41,314 bases of DNA from Planctomycetaceae bacterium (GTDB lineage Bacteria; Planctomycetota; Planctomycetia; Pirellulales; Pirellulaceae): assembly GCA_024642205.1 (NCBI GenBank), contig JAHEBQ010000058.1, positions 1 to 41,314 on the forward strand, in the 5' to 3' direction. This document shows positions 16,314 to 24,983 of this stretch, piece after piece (within the stretch, counting starts at the first letter, position 1; every line of letters starts with the position of its first letter). The notes below the pieces were generated by a model. That model was not told the DNA's origin. It worked only from the letters and a program-made list of their open reading frames with translations, and searched no databases. The position numbers were made by a program, and so were the translations under genes.

Positions 16314-17120
16314 ATGTCACAACACTTCCCCATCCATCGGTTTGAGATGATTCACCGGCCCGTGGGTCGTTGTGGTCTTTCTCTGCTGGAACTGTTGGTT
16401 GTGTTGACCATTCTGATAGCTCTGGGCGGAATTGTTGTCTCCACTCTGCCCGGTATGTTGAGGCGAACCCAGGTGGCAACCGCAGCGGCCAATATCCCCG
16501 AGATCGACGCAACGATTCGTCGAGCTGCTGTACTATCCCAGGGCCGAATCGGCAACCGGTTTGACTCCCTGATTTCGGGTACAGCGGCGATTGATGGAAA
16601 CATTCCCAGCTATATTGGCGGTGCCGAGGTCTTTGAGGCTGTCGGCCTCTCAACTTCCGAAATCAATGCGCTTCGGGAAGTCGGCATTACCGAATTGGTT
16701 CCGGCAATGGCGGAAACCGAGAATGCGACTTTCAGCTCTCACGACCAATTACCTGTTGCGATCGGTTCCGACACCCGCGTATGTACACTGAGCACGGAAG
16801 TGGCCGCGTCGATCCTTCCGCAAGACTGGAACTACGAACCGCCTGAGGGTGCCAAGTACGTCGTTTTCGGACTGGGTGAACAATGTTCCATGGTCGGTGC
16901 CGGAGCGCAGGCATCGTTTTCAGAAACTCCCGTGCATTTTTCGGATGATCGAGATCAAAGCCCCGAGGAAATGTACTCACGATATCTGTTGTTGGTCGAA
17001 TTAAGATCTATCAGTGAATCAGATTCGATCGCCCGGTATATCGGCGCGGCAATTCCTGGCCGCAATGGAATTCATAGTGTTTCGAGGGAACTGGAAGACT
17101 ACTACACCAAGAAGAATTGA
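16314..17120 (+). CDS. Type II secretion-like pseudopilin 1
   Basis: This is a prepilin-like protein for the pseudopilus. Its class III leader ends at G with the processed N-terminus LSLLELLVVLTILIALGG, giving Glu at +5 followed by the long hydrophobic helix, so cleavage and N-methylation by a prepilin peptidase (not encoded in this window) are expected. The large C-terminal domain (about 230 residues) has no recognisable GspG, H, I or J signature. The start is uncertain: ATG at 16314 gives a 21-residue leader, ATG at 16347 a more typical 10-residue leader, and GTG at 16287 is also open; none has a good ribosome binding site. The next pseudopilin gene starts 26 bases after the stop, so it heads the secretion operon. 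Confidence 0.85.
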   Translation: MSQHFPIHRFEMIHRPVGRCGLSLLELLVVLTILIALGGIVVSTLPGMLRRTQVATAAANIPEIDATIRRAAVLSQGRIGNRFDSLISGTAAIDGNIPSYIGGAEVFEAVGLSTSEINALREVGITELVPAMAETENATFSSHDQLPVAIGSDTRVCTLSTEVAASILPQDWNYEPPEGAKYVVFGLGEQCSMVGAGAQASFSETPVHFSDDRDQSPEEMYSRYLLLVELRSISESDSIARYIGAAIPGRNGIHSVSRELEDYYTKKN

Positions 17121-17146
17121 AATGGATTTGGCAATGGTGAGACATT

Positions 17147-17863
17147 ATGTTCAATAACTTGAAAAATCGAATAGGCAGCTCAATTGAGCCCAGCCCTGTT
17201 CCGAAGTCGCGTATGCCCGTCGCTGGCGAATTGCGATTGATCGAACGCTCAGCCATGACGTTGCTCGAGCTGCTGGTCGTCTTGCTGATCTTGATTGCGA
17301 CGGCCCTGATCCTCGTGCCGTCATTTAACAACCTGCAAATCGTGACACCGGCTGGAAAAACCGAAAGTCCGGTCACGATTGCGACTCAGGCCACGTTGAA
17401 TACTGTCCGCGAAGCCATGGCAGGCGAGGACGGCGTGATTGAATCGCTCTCCCACAAGATTAACGCACTGCCACGCGAGATCCATGATCTGGTTCAGGAG
17501 GATGCACCCCAGCAAATGATCGAGACCGCGCCAGAATTGAAAACGTACGACCCGATCAACAAGATTGGCTGGAATGGCCCTTACATACATCCCACCGGCT
17601 GCAACAAAACAGGAGAACCGACGGTCGTTGACGGTTGGGGAAACGAACTGGAATTGCAGGTTGATTTTGACAAGGATGGCACGATCAATCCTACCGAGTC
17701 AAAATATATTCGCGTTGTTTCGGCTGGGCCAAATGGTCAAATCGAAACTCCAGCTGACTCCGCCAACATGAAACCAGGCGAGGACGAGGTCAGCGAGTTG
17801 ACCCTTTCGGAATGTGGAGATGACATGGTTCTGTTTCTCCGATTCCCCGATCACCGTAAGTAG
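17147..17863 (+). CDS. Type II secretion-like pseudopilin 2
   Basis: The protein (238 residues) has a long leader of about 36 residues ending in Ala, followed by the pilin helix MTLLELLVVLLILIATALIL with Glu at +5. Ala instead of Gly before the cleavage site is unusual but tolerated in some prepilins. The C-terminal domain resembles GspG-type major pseudopilins in carrying IGWNGPYI, then VDGWGNELEL and VVSAGPNGQIETP, motifs that mark the end of the pilin fold and its calcium-site region. It lies 26 bases after pseudopilin 1 and 68 before pseudopilin 3. I infer a structural pseudopilus subunit; which of the three is the major one cannot be told from sequence alone. Confidence 0.85.
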   Translation: MFNNLKNRIGSSIEPSPVPKSRMPVAGELRLIERSAMTLLELLVVLLILIATALILVPSFNNLQIVTPAGKTESPVTIATQATLNTVREAMAGEDGVIESLSHKINALPREIHDLVQEDAPQQMIETAPELKTYDPINKIGWNGPYIHPTGCNKTGEPTVVDGWGNELELQVDFDKDGTINPTESKYIRVVSAGPNGQIETPADSANMKPGEDEVSELTLSECGDDMVLFLRFPDHRK

Positions 17864-17931
17864 TTGGCAGAATCGGTGGACGGCCCGGCCCTGATTCCGC
17901 GTTGCAAATCAAAGGATCATCAGGTATTGAG

Positions 17932-18831
17932 ATGTCCCAGCCTCAATCCAATCCGACCCCGGTAGCCTCGGCTCGCGTCAAGGTCAGCTCCGGTCTTACG
18001 CTTCTCGAGTTGATGGTGGTCCTGGTCATCCTGGCAATCGTCGCGACAGTAGCCGTCCGCTCGCTCCAACCCCAGGTCGACAATGCGCGGTTTGAATCTG
18101 CTTCCCGATTGCTCAACGAGGTCAAGAATTCGTCAATCGGCCCGATCCAGAAGTATCAGATTGACGGAACGCCGCTGATCAGTGGTTTCGTGGCGGACGT
18201 CGGGCGTTTTCCCCTGGTCGAATCGCCAAACTTCGAGATGGAGAAATCGTCAGTATTGTCCGAGTTATGGGATCCGGAATGCGAATTGGGAGCCCGGTTT
18301 CCTTTTCAATTTCGATCCGGGCCAAGTCAACCGGACGACTATTCGCAGATACGCCTCCCGTGTGGCTGGCGCGGCCCCTATCTTCAGATTCCGATTGGCA
18401 GCAACTCCCTGGTCGACCCCTGGGGGCGGGTTCCTGAGGCGTTGGCCAACAGTCGTGGTGAGTTGACCCAGCTCCAGATCATGATCCCGATCCAATCCAC
18501 GCAAACAGAACCTCAGCGATTGGCCGTCGATCTTGCAACCGGCAAAGTCGAAGTAACCGGCAAAGTCCTGTTGAATAATCCCGAGAACGGGAAGGTCCAT
18601 GCCGTTTTGTTGACTCCAGATCCCAATTCGTCCTTGACGACGTTGACCGTGCTGGACGATGAAGATGAACAACCCGATTCATTCCTGTTTCGCGACGTAC
18701 CCATTGGACTTCGCGCGATCGTCGTGGACGCAGACGGTCGACGAAAAACCAAATACGTTCAAGTCACCCATGACGGGGCGGTCGTCTGCTTTGATTTCCA
18801 GAGCGGCAATTCGGAATCGAAGACGCCGTGA
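17932..18831 (+). CDS. Type II secretion-like pseudopilin 3 with an extra beta domain
   Basis: The leader ends in SSG and is followed by LTLLELMVVLVILAIVATVAV, a textbook prepilin N-terminus with Glu at +5. The globular part has GspG-like motifs (CGWRGPYLQIP and LVDPWGRV). After about residue 190 an additional beta-rich region follows: KVEVTGKVLLNN, then LFRDVPIGLRAIVVDADGRRKTKYVQV. It resembles carboxypeptidase-regulatory (Ig-like) repeats. Such an appended domain could sit at the pseudopilus tip or contact a substrate. The ATG at 17932 is preferred to an upstream TTG (17902). The gene is followed by 193 bases before the GspL-like gene, the largest internal gap of the locus. Confidence 0.83.
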   Translation: MSQPQSNPTPVASARVKVSSGLTLLELMVVLVILAIVATVAVRSLQPQVDNARFESASRLLNEVKNSSIGPIQKYQIDGTPLISGFVADVGRFPLVESPNFEMEKSSVLSELWDPECELGARFPFQFRSGPSQPDDYSQIRLPCGWRGPYLQIPIGSNSLVDPWGRVPEALANSRGELTQLQIMIPIQSTQTEPQRLAVDLATGKVEVTGKVLLNNPENGKVHAVLLTPDPNSSLTTLTVLDDEDEQPDSFLFRDVPIGLRAIVVDADGRRKTKYVQVTHDGAVVCFDFQSGNSESKTP

Positions 18832-19024
18832 ACCGTTGCTTTCAGCATGCGACACGAATTGACGGCAGGAGACTGGGTCATGTTCGTTTTTTGCGGGGCC
18901 CTTGCCTTCGGATGACAAATATTTTTTGCAAGCAGCTTCACCCCGGACCGACGTACGCTGAATTGAACTTGATTTGAAAACCAATGTCTGACAACGCTAC
19001 CGCGCGCCTTTAACGTGTACACCC

Positions 19025-20443
19025 ATGGCCAAACGACCTGACATCTCGGTTCTGCTACTGTTCAACCGACAGGTCGTTCGCGCGGATTATGGGAAAGACC
19101 TGTCCAAAACCGCGTTTTACCTCCACGAAACCGTCGACGTCGAATCCACACTTTGGGATGCGGTCGAACAAGTCACCAGTGGATACCCTCCACTGAGTTC
19201 CCGTACAATCATCCTGTCGTCGGATGTTTGGTCGCAAATCGTCATGCTTCCAAAACTCAGTGTCGCCGGCATCGAGCCAACCGATCTGGAGGAAGTCCTC
19301 AAGTTCGAGGCCGAAACGCTTTCCGGAATCGACATCGACGAAATCTCGCTTGCGTGGACACTGCTAGGTCCCAGGGACGAATATCAGCAGTTCTGGGTGA
19401 GTGCGATACGAAAGTCCGACCTGGAAGATGTTAACAAGCTCCTTGAATCGGTTGGCTGTCGGGAGATCGTGATTGCCCATCCCGCAGGTCTGGCTGGCAA
19501 CCTGAATACCAGTCCCTCGGGCGAATCAATTGAGATTTGGGACGACCTGGCTTTTCATTTGGTCAACCACGGGGCCAAGCTCTCGTTTGTGAAACAGGCC
19601 TCGCCCGGCCATTTCGAATCCGGGAGTCCGGTTCTGTTCGGTGGAACCTGGTCCGAACCGCTGGATGGTCATCCGAACGTGGAATGGATGACCGATGAAG
19701 CTTCCGTGCGATGTTGGAGCGAACGGGTCGCAACCAACTACCAGCAGCGACTCGCTGAACTGGCAGCTCCGCTGATTCGTCGAACCAAACGCACGTCCGT
19801 CACGCCGATCCGACACTTGCTCACCGGTGTTATTGCCCTGGCCGTTGTTGGCTTCTGTTTTTGGCACTGGCAATATGTCCACGGTCAGAATGAACGTCTT
19901 CGTCAACAAATCGAACAGGTAAAAATTCCGGCGGCCGAGAAAAAGAAATACGATTCGCAATTGATGGCGATCCTTGAACAGCGGGCCCAGGTCGAAGTCG
20001 AGGACAGTGCTCTGGGAGACGATCTCAAGCGAGTCAGGTTCTTTCTGGAAAACCAGAGCAACCGTTTTGCGAAACTGTTGAACCTGCTGATTGAACTACG
20101 GACCGACGATCTGGTGATTCAGCAAATGGGTGGTACAGAAGAAGGCGTTTTGCTCTCGGGAATTTCACTTAACGGTGAGGCTGCCCAGGCGCTCGCCAAG
20201 CGTCTGCGCGAACGCGCCGTTACGCTCGGATGGGCCGTTAATCCAGCTCGTCAGGAAGGCCAGCAACAACTGACCACTGGGGGACCCTGGAAATTTGAAA
20301 TTCTCCTGACGGATACCGGTCCATTTGAATCGGCAGTTCAGCCGCGAAGAAAACCCTCGCCTTCCTCAAAAAGCAAACCATCCAACCTTGGCTCTCGGAT
20401 AACCCATGGCTATTGGCAGATTGAAAGACAATTCAAATCGTGA
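19025..20443 (+). CDS. GspL/PilM-PilN-like inner-membrane platform protein
   Basis: The protein (472 residues) is organised like GspL: a cytoplasmic alpha/beta domain (about 1-245) reminiscent of the actin-like PilM/GspL fold, one transmembrane helix at about 265-281 (TGVIALAVVGFCFWHWQ), a coiled-coil stretch (NERLRQQIEQV onwards), and a periplasmic ferredoxin-like region up to about 430 (WKFEILLTDTGPF). In other systems this protein couples the secretion ATPase to the inner-membrane platform. The last 38 bases overlap the next gene, which is the GspM-like partner, as expected. The identification rests on topology and position rather than on strong motifs. The C-terminal tail is basic and Ser/Pro-rich. 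Confidence 0.75.
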   Translation: MAKRPDISVLLLFNRQVVRADYGKDLSKTAFYLHETVDVESTLWDAVEQVTSGYPPLSSRTIILSSDVWSQIVMLPKLSVAGIEPTDLEEVLKFEAETLSGIDIDEISLAWTLLGPRDEYQQFWVSAIRKSDLEDVNKLLESVGCREIVIAHPAGLAGNLNTSPSGESIEIWDDLAFHLVNHGAKLSFVKQASPGHFESGSPVLFGGTWSEPLDGHPNVEWMTDEASVRCWSERVATNYQQRLAELAAPLIRRTKRTSVTPIRHLLTGVIALAVVGFCFWHWQYVHGQNERLRQQIEQVKIPAAEKKKYDSQLMAILEQRAQVEVEDSALGDDLKRVRFFLENQSNRFAKLLNLLIELRTDDLVIQQMGGTEEGVLLSGISLNGEAAQALAKRLRERAVTLGWAVNPARQEGQQQLTTGGPWKFEILLTDTGPFESAVQPRRKPSPSSKSKPSNLGSRITHGYWQIERQFKS

Positions 20444-21020
20444 ACAGTTTCTGTTGATGCTGTTTCCGGCTGCGTTAATCCTGGCGATTTATTCCGTCAT
20501 GTTTGCCGTCCCGCTGCGCCAGGAAAAATCCAGAATCGAAGCCGAATACATGCAGTCCAATCAGGCTGGCGTCTCCGAGGATGCGGCGGCGATTTCACGG
20601 CAGAACATGGGCAATGAAAAAGCCAGTCTGGAACGTCTGCGCAACAGGGTCTCAACGTCAAGACAACAGGTTCGCGAATTGAGCCAGGGTTGGCGAAGCC
20701 GAAAATCGCGGCTTGAGACACTGGAAAAGATTACCGAGCTGATGCGCGACTACAACCTGTCGATCGTGTCGCAGGGAGGCAACGAAAGCGTTGTGGTATC
20801 TTCTTACTTGCAGGACCTGTTTCAAATGATGAACGAACAAGCGGTTCTGGAACCAGTTGAGTTCTGGCCGGTGGAGGTCAAAGGAGCCTATTTTGATGTG
20901 CTTGAATTCCTCACGGATGTCGACACGCTGGCCAAAAGCATCATTCCTGTGGCGGTCACGATGAAACCTGAATCCGAGGGAAGCACGCAAAAGACCTGGA
21001 CGATTGTGTTTGTTATCTAG
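20406..21020 (+). CDS. GspM/PilO-like inner-membrane protein
   Basis: This protein (204 residues) has a short cytoplasmic tail, one transmembrane helix at about 14-36 (FLLMLFPAALILAIYSVMF), a long heptad-containing coiled coil (about 40-115) and a small C-terminal domain ending in KTWTIVFVI. That is the layout of GspM and PilO, which pair with GspL or PilN in the inner-membrane platform. Its start overlaps the 3' end of the GspL-like gene by 38 bases, strongly suggesting coupled translation and an equimolar partner. There are no catalytic motifs. The assignment is from topology, size and synteny. Confidence 0.75.
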   Translation: MAIGRLKDNSNREQFLLMLFPAALILAIYSVMFAVPLRQEKSRIEAEYMQSNQAGVSEDAAAISRQNMGNEKASLERLRNRVSTSRQQVRELSQGWRSRKSRLETLEKITELMRDYNLSIVSQGGNESVVVSSYLQDLFQMMNEQAVLEPVEFWPVEVKGAYFDVLEFLTDVDTLAKSIIPVAVTMKPESEGSTQKTWTIVFVI

Positions 21021-21084
21021 CCCGGCGATGCCGTCTGGATGCTCCGCCGTCGACCGCGGGTCCCCAACCAACCGACGAGAACCG

Positions 21085-22212
21085 ATGACCCAAAATCAAA
21101 AAATCAACGGACTGTTAAAAAAAGTCCTGACACACTCAGTGACGTTGGGGGCCTCTGACATTCACGCATCGGTCGGCGAATACATTCACTTCCGTGTGGA
21201 CGGCAAGCTCTGCCGCGAGCCATTCCCGGAGTTGCCGGAAAACCGTTTCACAACCGTTGCCGGCAAATCGTTTACCAGTTTGATCCTGACAGAGGATCAG
21301 CATCAACAGCTGAAAATCCGCGGCTCGGTCGACGGAGCATATTCGCTTAACTCGGAACACCGATTTCGATTTAATGTGTTTCACCGGGACGGCGAGGTCT
21401 GTTTTGCGTTTCGTCGACTCGCCAACTCGATTCCCTCGCTCGACCGACTGGGACTCAGCCAACGACTCTATGAATTGTGCGAGTTGACCGATGGGCTGGT
21501 GCTGGTGGCCGGGCCAACTGGATCCGGCAAGAGCACGACGATTGCCTCGATGATCGACCGGATCAACCACCTGCGGGCGTGTCACATCGTTACGATTGAA
21601 GATCCCGTCGAGTTCATCCACCGCTCCGAACAGGCCCTTGTCAATCAGCGTCAAGTCGGCACCGACGTCGCAAGCTTCAGTCAGGCGTTGCTGGATGCGG
21701 TTCGGCAAGACCCGGATGTCATTCTGGTCGGCGAGTTGCGCGACGTGGAAACGATTCGGACCGCGATCACCGCGGCTGAAACGGGGCACCTCGTGTTTGC
21801 CTCGGTCCATGCCGGCGACTGTAAGACCGCGGTCGAGCGTTTGATTGGAGCGTTTTCTGCGGAAGAACAAAACCTGGCACAGCGGCTGGTGGCGACGGTT
21901 TTGCGAACCGTCATCGTCCAGCATCTGCTTCCGCGACAGGTAAATCCACTTCGCGACGGCAGCCCGGATTCAACCCGAGTCCTGGCCAGTGAAGTCATGC
22001 ATGTCAACTCGGCCGTCTCGAATCTGATCGCCAGTTCAAATCTGAACCAGATCGCGTCCATCATACAAACCAGCGGAGACGAAGGCATGTGGACGCTCGA
22101 CGACAGTCTGGCCAAATTGTGGCGGGCCCGTCTGATTTCGGAAAAAACGGCGCGTTCGCTGGCCCGGAATCCGGAAATCCTGGCGCAAATATCCCGTCGC
22201 AATCGAGCTTGA
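21085..22212 (+). CDS. PilT-like secretion/retraction ATPase
   Basis: This is a hexameric GspE-superfamily ATPase of the PilT branch, 375 residues. An N-terminal PAS-like segment (ASDIHASVGEYIHFRVDGKL) precedes the RecA-like domain with Walker A GPTGSGKSTT at about 143-152, the Asp/His boxes (THE-like IVTIEDPVEFIH) and Walker B region VILVGELRDVETI, followed by AAETGHLVFASVHAGD. The ETGHLV block and the short N-terminus are more PilT-like than GspE-like, so it might depolymerise pilin or modulate the other ATPase. The ATG at 21085 is chosen because the upstream in-frame extension overlaps the gspM-like gene and lacks homology. It ends eight bases before the GspE-like gene, so the two ATPases should be made together. 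Confidence 0.88.
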   Translation: MTQNQKINGLLKKVLTHSVTLGASDIHASVGEYIHFRVDGKLCREPFPELPENRFTTVAGKSFTSLILTEDQHQQLKIRGSVDGAYSLNSEHRFRFNVFHRDGEVCFAFRRLANSIPSLDRLGLSQRLYELCELTDGLVLVAGPTGSGKSTTIASMIDRINHLRACHIVTIEDPVEFIHRSEQALVNQRQVGTDVASFSQALLDAVRQDPDVILVGELRDVETIRTAITAAETGHLVFASVHAGDCKTAVERLIGAFSAEEQNLAQRLVATVLRTVIVQHLLPRQVNPLRDGSPDSTRVLASEVMHVNSAVSNLIASSNLNQIASIIQTSGDEGMWTLDDSLAKLWRARLISEKTARSLARNPEILAQISRRNRA

Positions 22213-22220
22213 GAAAAACC

Positions 22221-23726
22221 ATGGCCGAAACAACTGCCCACCAAGAACTGCTCGACATGAATCAAGTCAAAATTGATCCTGTTTGGGCCTTGCGCATTCC
22301 GGCGAACCTCGCGACGCGCCGACAAGTCCTGCCGTTCACGGTGCAGGACGAAAAAGTTCTGATCGCGTGCAAAGATCCCGATGACGACCAGAGTATCCAG
22401 GCGGTCCGCCGCTACATCACCGAGCCCGTGTTGGTCGTACCGGCCGAACCGGCGTCGTTATTTCTCGCCGTCCAGCGAATCTTCCAGGATTCGGTGCATT
22501 GGAACGGGAATCAAAGCGAACCGGTTCGAATCCAATTCACGGGCATGCAAGTCGATCCGGAATCGGAAAACATCGTAGCCGTGGGTGACGAGATCTTTCA
22601 TGCCGCGCTGATCCGCCAGGCAACGGACATCCATATCGAACCGACGTCTGTCGAATTGAGGATTCGCTTGCGTGTCGATGGAGTATTGGACGACTACCGG
22701 CAACTTCCGTTGGCCGTACATAATCCGCTGTTGTCGCGGTTGAAAGTCATGTCCGGAATGGACATCGCCGAACGCCGCGCCCCCCAAGACGGGCGTTTCA
22801 CGCTCAGCTCTGACCATAACAGCGAGATCGACATTCGTACCGCGACGATTCCAACGAAACATGGGGAACGCATGACCTTGCGTCTACTCGCAACGCAAAC
22901 GCAGGACTTGACGTTGGGGCGACTGGGAATGTCAGATAAAGACCTGGCGAGTTTCGAACGCGTGATCGATCGTCCAAATGGATTGATCCTGATCACCGGA
23001 CCGACGGGCTGCGGTAAAAGCACGACGCTTTACGGGGCGATTCGAAACCTGATCAATCGAAAATCATTGAATGTGATCACGATTGAAGACCCCGTGGAAT
23101 ACGTGATCGACGGGGTCTCCCAGGTAGAAGTCGACGCCAATGACAAGGTCAGTTTTCACAAGGCCTTGCGGAGCTCACTCCGCCACGACCCGGACGTGCT
23201 GATGATCGGGGAAATTCGTGATGAAGAAACGGCCGAGACGGCGATCCGGGCGGCACTGACCGGTCACCTGGTGTTTACAACGTTGCACGCAAACTCGGCG
23301 GTGGGGGCAATCACGCGACTGGCTGACATGGGAATCAAGCCGTTCTTGATTGGGGCCGTTTCGCGAATGTTCGCCGCACAGCGTTTGGTTCGCAAGCTCT
23401 GCCAAAAATGCAAGGTGGCGTATCGGCTTACCGAAGCCGAGTCGTTATTGCTGGCTCGCCCCGAACTGTCCGGAACGATTGTCTATGAACCTGGCGGTTG
23501 CCGTTACTGCGCCGGAACCGGGTTCATGGGAAGAATCGGATTGTTCGAGTTCATTACCTTTGATCGTGAGATCGCCAGAGTCGTTGCCAGTCGACCTGAT
23601 GAAACCCACATTCAACAGCTGTTAACCGAACGCAAGGCTCCCGACCTGATGGATGACAGTCTGGAAAAATTGATCCATGGTCAGACTTCCGTCGAACAAA
23701 TCGCAACCGTGATTAGCCCTTTCTGA
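22221..23726 (+). CDS. gspE: GspE/PilB-like type II secretion ATPase
   Basis: This 501-residue protein is the assembly ATPase that would drive pseudopilus growth. It has an N-terminal domain of the GspE/PilB type (about 10-100), the SDIH-like box QATDIHIEP, Walker A GPTGCGKSTT at about 260-269, IEDPVEY, Walker B VLMIGEIRDEETAE and the His box LTGHLVFTTLHAN. Near the C-terminus two Cys pairs, CQKC and CRYC, form the zinc-binding subdomain typical of GspE. The ATG at 22221 comes eight bases after the preceding ATPase gene and is better than the longer upstream frame that overlaps it. GspF begins five bases after its stop. Assignment as type II secretion or type IV pilus ATPase is shared between the families. 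Confidence 0.93.
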   Translation: MAETTAHQELLDMNQVKIDPVWALRIPANLATRRQVLPFTVQDEKVLIACKDPDDDQSIQAVRRYITEPVLVVPAEPASLFLAVQRIFQDSVHWNGNQSEPVRIQFTGMQVDPESENIVAVGDEIFHAALIRQATDIHIEPTSVELRIRLRVDGVLDDYRQLPLAVHNPLLSRLKVMSGMDIAERRAPQDGRFTLSSDHNSEIDIRTATIPTKHGERMTLRLLATQTQDLTLGRLGMSDKDLASFERVIDRPNGLILITGPTGCGKSTTLYGAIRNLINRKSLNVITIEDPVEYVIDGVSQVEVDANDKVSFHKALRSSLRHDPDVLMIGEIRDEETAETAIRAALTGHLVFTTLHANSAVGAITRLADMGIKPFLIGAVSRMFAAQRLVRKLCQKCKVAYRLTEAESLLLARPELSGTIVYEPGGCRYCAGTGFMGRIGLFEFITFDREIARVVASRPDETHIQQLLTERKAPDLMDDSLEKLIHGQTSVEQIATVISPF

Positions 23727-23731
23727 GACGT

Positions 23732-24937
23732 ATGGCCGAGTTTCGTTACAACGCAAGAGATGCAAGCGGAGGTTCCCGATCGGGAACCGTCGACGCAACC
23801 AGCCGTTCTGCCGCCGCGTCCCTGCTGCGCAGCCGTGGACTGATCGTCATCGGTGTTGAAGCGGTCGCCGACAAAACAGAAAAACGAACCGGACCCGGAC
23901 TTTCAAATTACCTTCCGCCTCGGGCCATCGATGTGGAATTGAGTCTCCAGCAACTCTCCATGATGGTCAAAGGGGGCATGCCGCTGTTGACCGGACTTGT
24001 GTCTCTGGTCGAGCAGGCGCCCCGGAAATCGCTGGGCCTGATCTGGCAGACCATTGTTCAGGATATCCAGTCGGGCGACAGCCTTTCGATCGCGATGGCC
24101 AAGCATCGTTGCTTTCCCGATTTCACCGTCCAACTCATTCGGGTTGGCGAAAGAACCGGTGAGCTTCCCCCGGTGCTCGAACGGGCGGTTTCGACGATGC
24201 GGTCGCGTCGTCGTGGAATTCAGGAAGTCACTTCCGCGTTGGTCTATCCGGTGCTGGTTGTTTGCGTTGCCATCGGTGTCACGATCTATATGGTCGTGTA
24301 TCTGATTCCCAGGCTGGAGATTTATCTGCAGAGCCTGGGAAAAAACATGCCTGCCATGACACAACGGCTCGTCGATACGTCGAGTTTTCTCAGGCAATAT
24401 TATTCGGTCGTCGGAATCATCGGTTCCGGTTTGTTCGTGTTCGGGATGGTCGCCTACCGTTCGAAAGAAGGACGCATGTGGATTGACCGCGTCGCGTTGC
24501 GGGCACCGGTCTTTGGATCCTTGTTCAAGTTATGCGAAACCTCAACGTTTGCGCGAAGCTTGAGTGTCATGCTGGGAAGCGGGATTACGCTGATTGATGG
24601 TTTGGGCACCGTTGAGAAGTTGTTGTATAATCGGTTTACCGCCAAAACAGTTAGCGACACACGCACCAATGTCATCCAAGGTGGAAATTTTGCCGATGCG
24701 ATCGGCGAGGGAAACGCATTCTCGCCGATGTTGAAGAAGATGGTGGCGATCGGCCAGCAGTCCGGCGACCTCAAAGGCGTGCTGGAAGAAGTTGCCGATT
24801 TTCACGAGGACCAATTTCAAGCGTCAATTCGAAGACTTAATTCGATCCTGACTCCCGCGCTTACTGTCGGTGTCGGAGCAATTGTCGGTTACGTTTACAT
24901 CGCATTCTTCGTGGCGCTGTTGGCCGCGGGAAACTAG
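23732..24937 (+). CDS. gspF: GspF/PilC-like inner-membrane platform protein
   Basis: GspF is the polytopic platform protein on which pseudopilins are assembled. The N-terminus MAEFRYNARDASGGSRSGTVDA is typical. Two repeated cytoplasmic helical domains are visible, with QLSMMVKGGMPLLTGLVSLV and FARSLSVMLGSGITLIDGLGTV marking equivalent positions. Membrane helices lie near VLVVCVAIGVTIYMVVYLIP, VGIIGSGLFVFGMVAY and the C-terminal LTVGVGAIVGYVYIAFFVALLAAG. At 401 residues it has the usual length. It begins five bases after gspE. No missing feature is apparent, and the assignment is strong. Confidence 0.93.
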   Translation: MAEFRYNARDASGGSRSGTVDATSRSAAASLLRSRGLIVIGVEAVADKTEKRTGPGLSNYLPPRAIDVELSLQQLSMMVKGGMPLLTGLVSLVEQAPRKSLGLIWQTIVQDIQSGDSLSIAMAKHRCFPDFTVQLIRVGERTGELPPVLERAVSTMRSRRRGIQEVTSALVYPVLVVCVAIGVTIYMVVYLIPRLEIYLQSLGKNMPAMTQRLVDTSSFLRQYYSVVGIIGSGLFVFGMVAYRSKEGRMWIDRVALRAPVFGSLFKLCETSTFARSLSVMLGSGITLIDGLGTVEKLLYNRFTAKTVSDTRTNVIQGGNFADAIGEGNAFSPMLKKMVAIGQQSGDLKGVLEEVADFHEDQFQASIRRLNSILTPALTVGVGAIVGYVYIAFFVALLAAGN

Positions 24938-24983
24938 GAACAACCAGGTACAGACTCGGCGGCCGCTGGCCCGAAAGTGAAAA

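Noticed and set aside
18880..18915. Eleven-codon frame (MFVFCGALAFG) with a CAGGAG site upstream of the GspL-like gene
   Set aside because: It is too short, with no sign of a leader or attenuator structure; probably chance.
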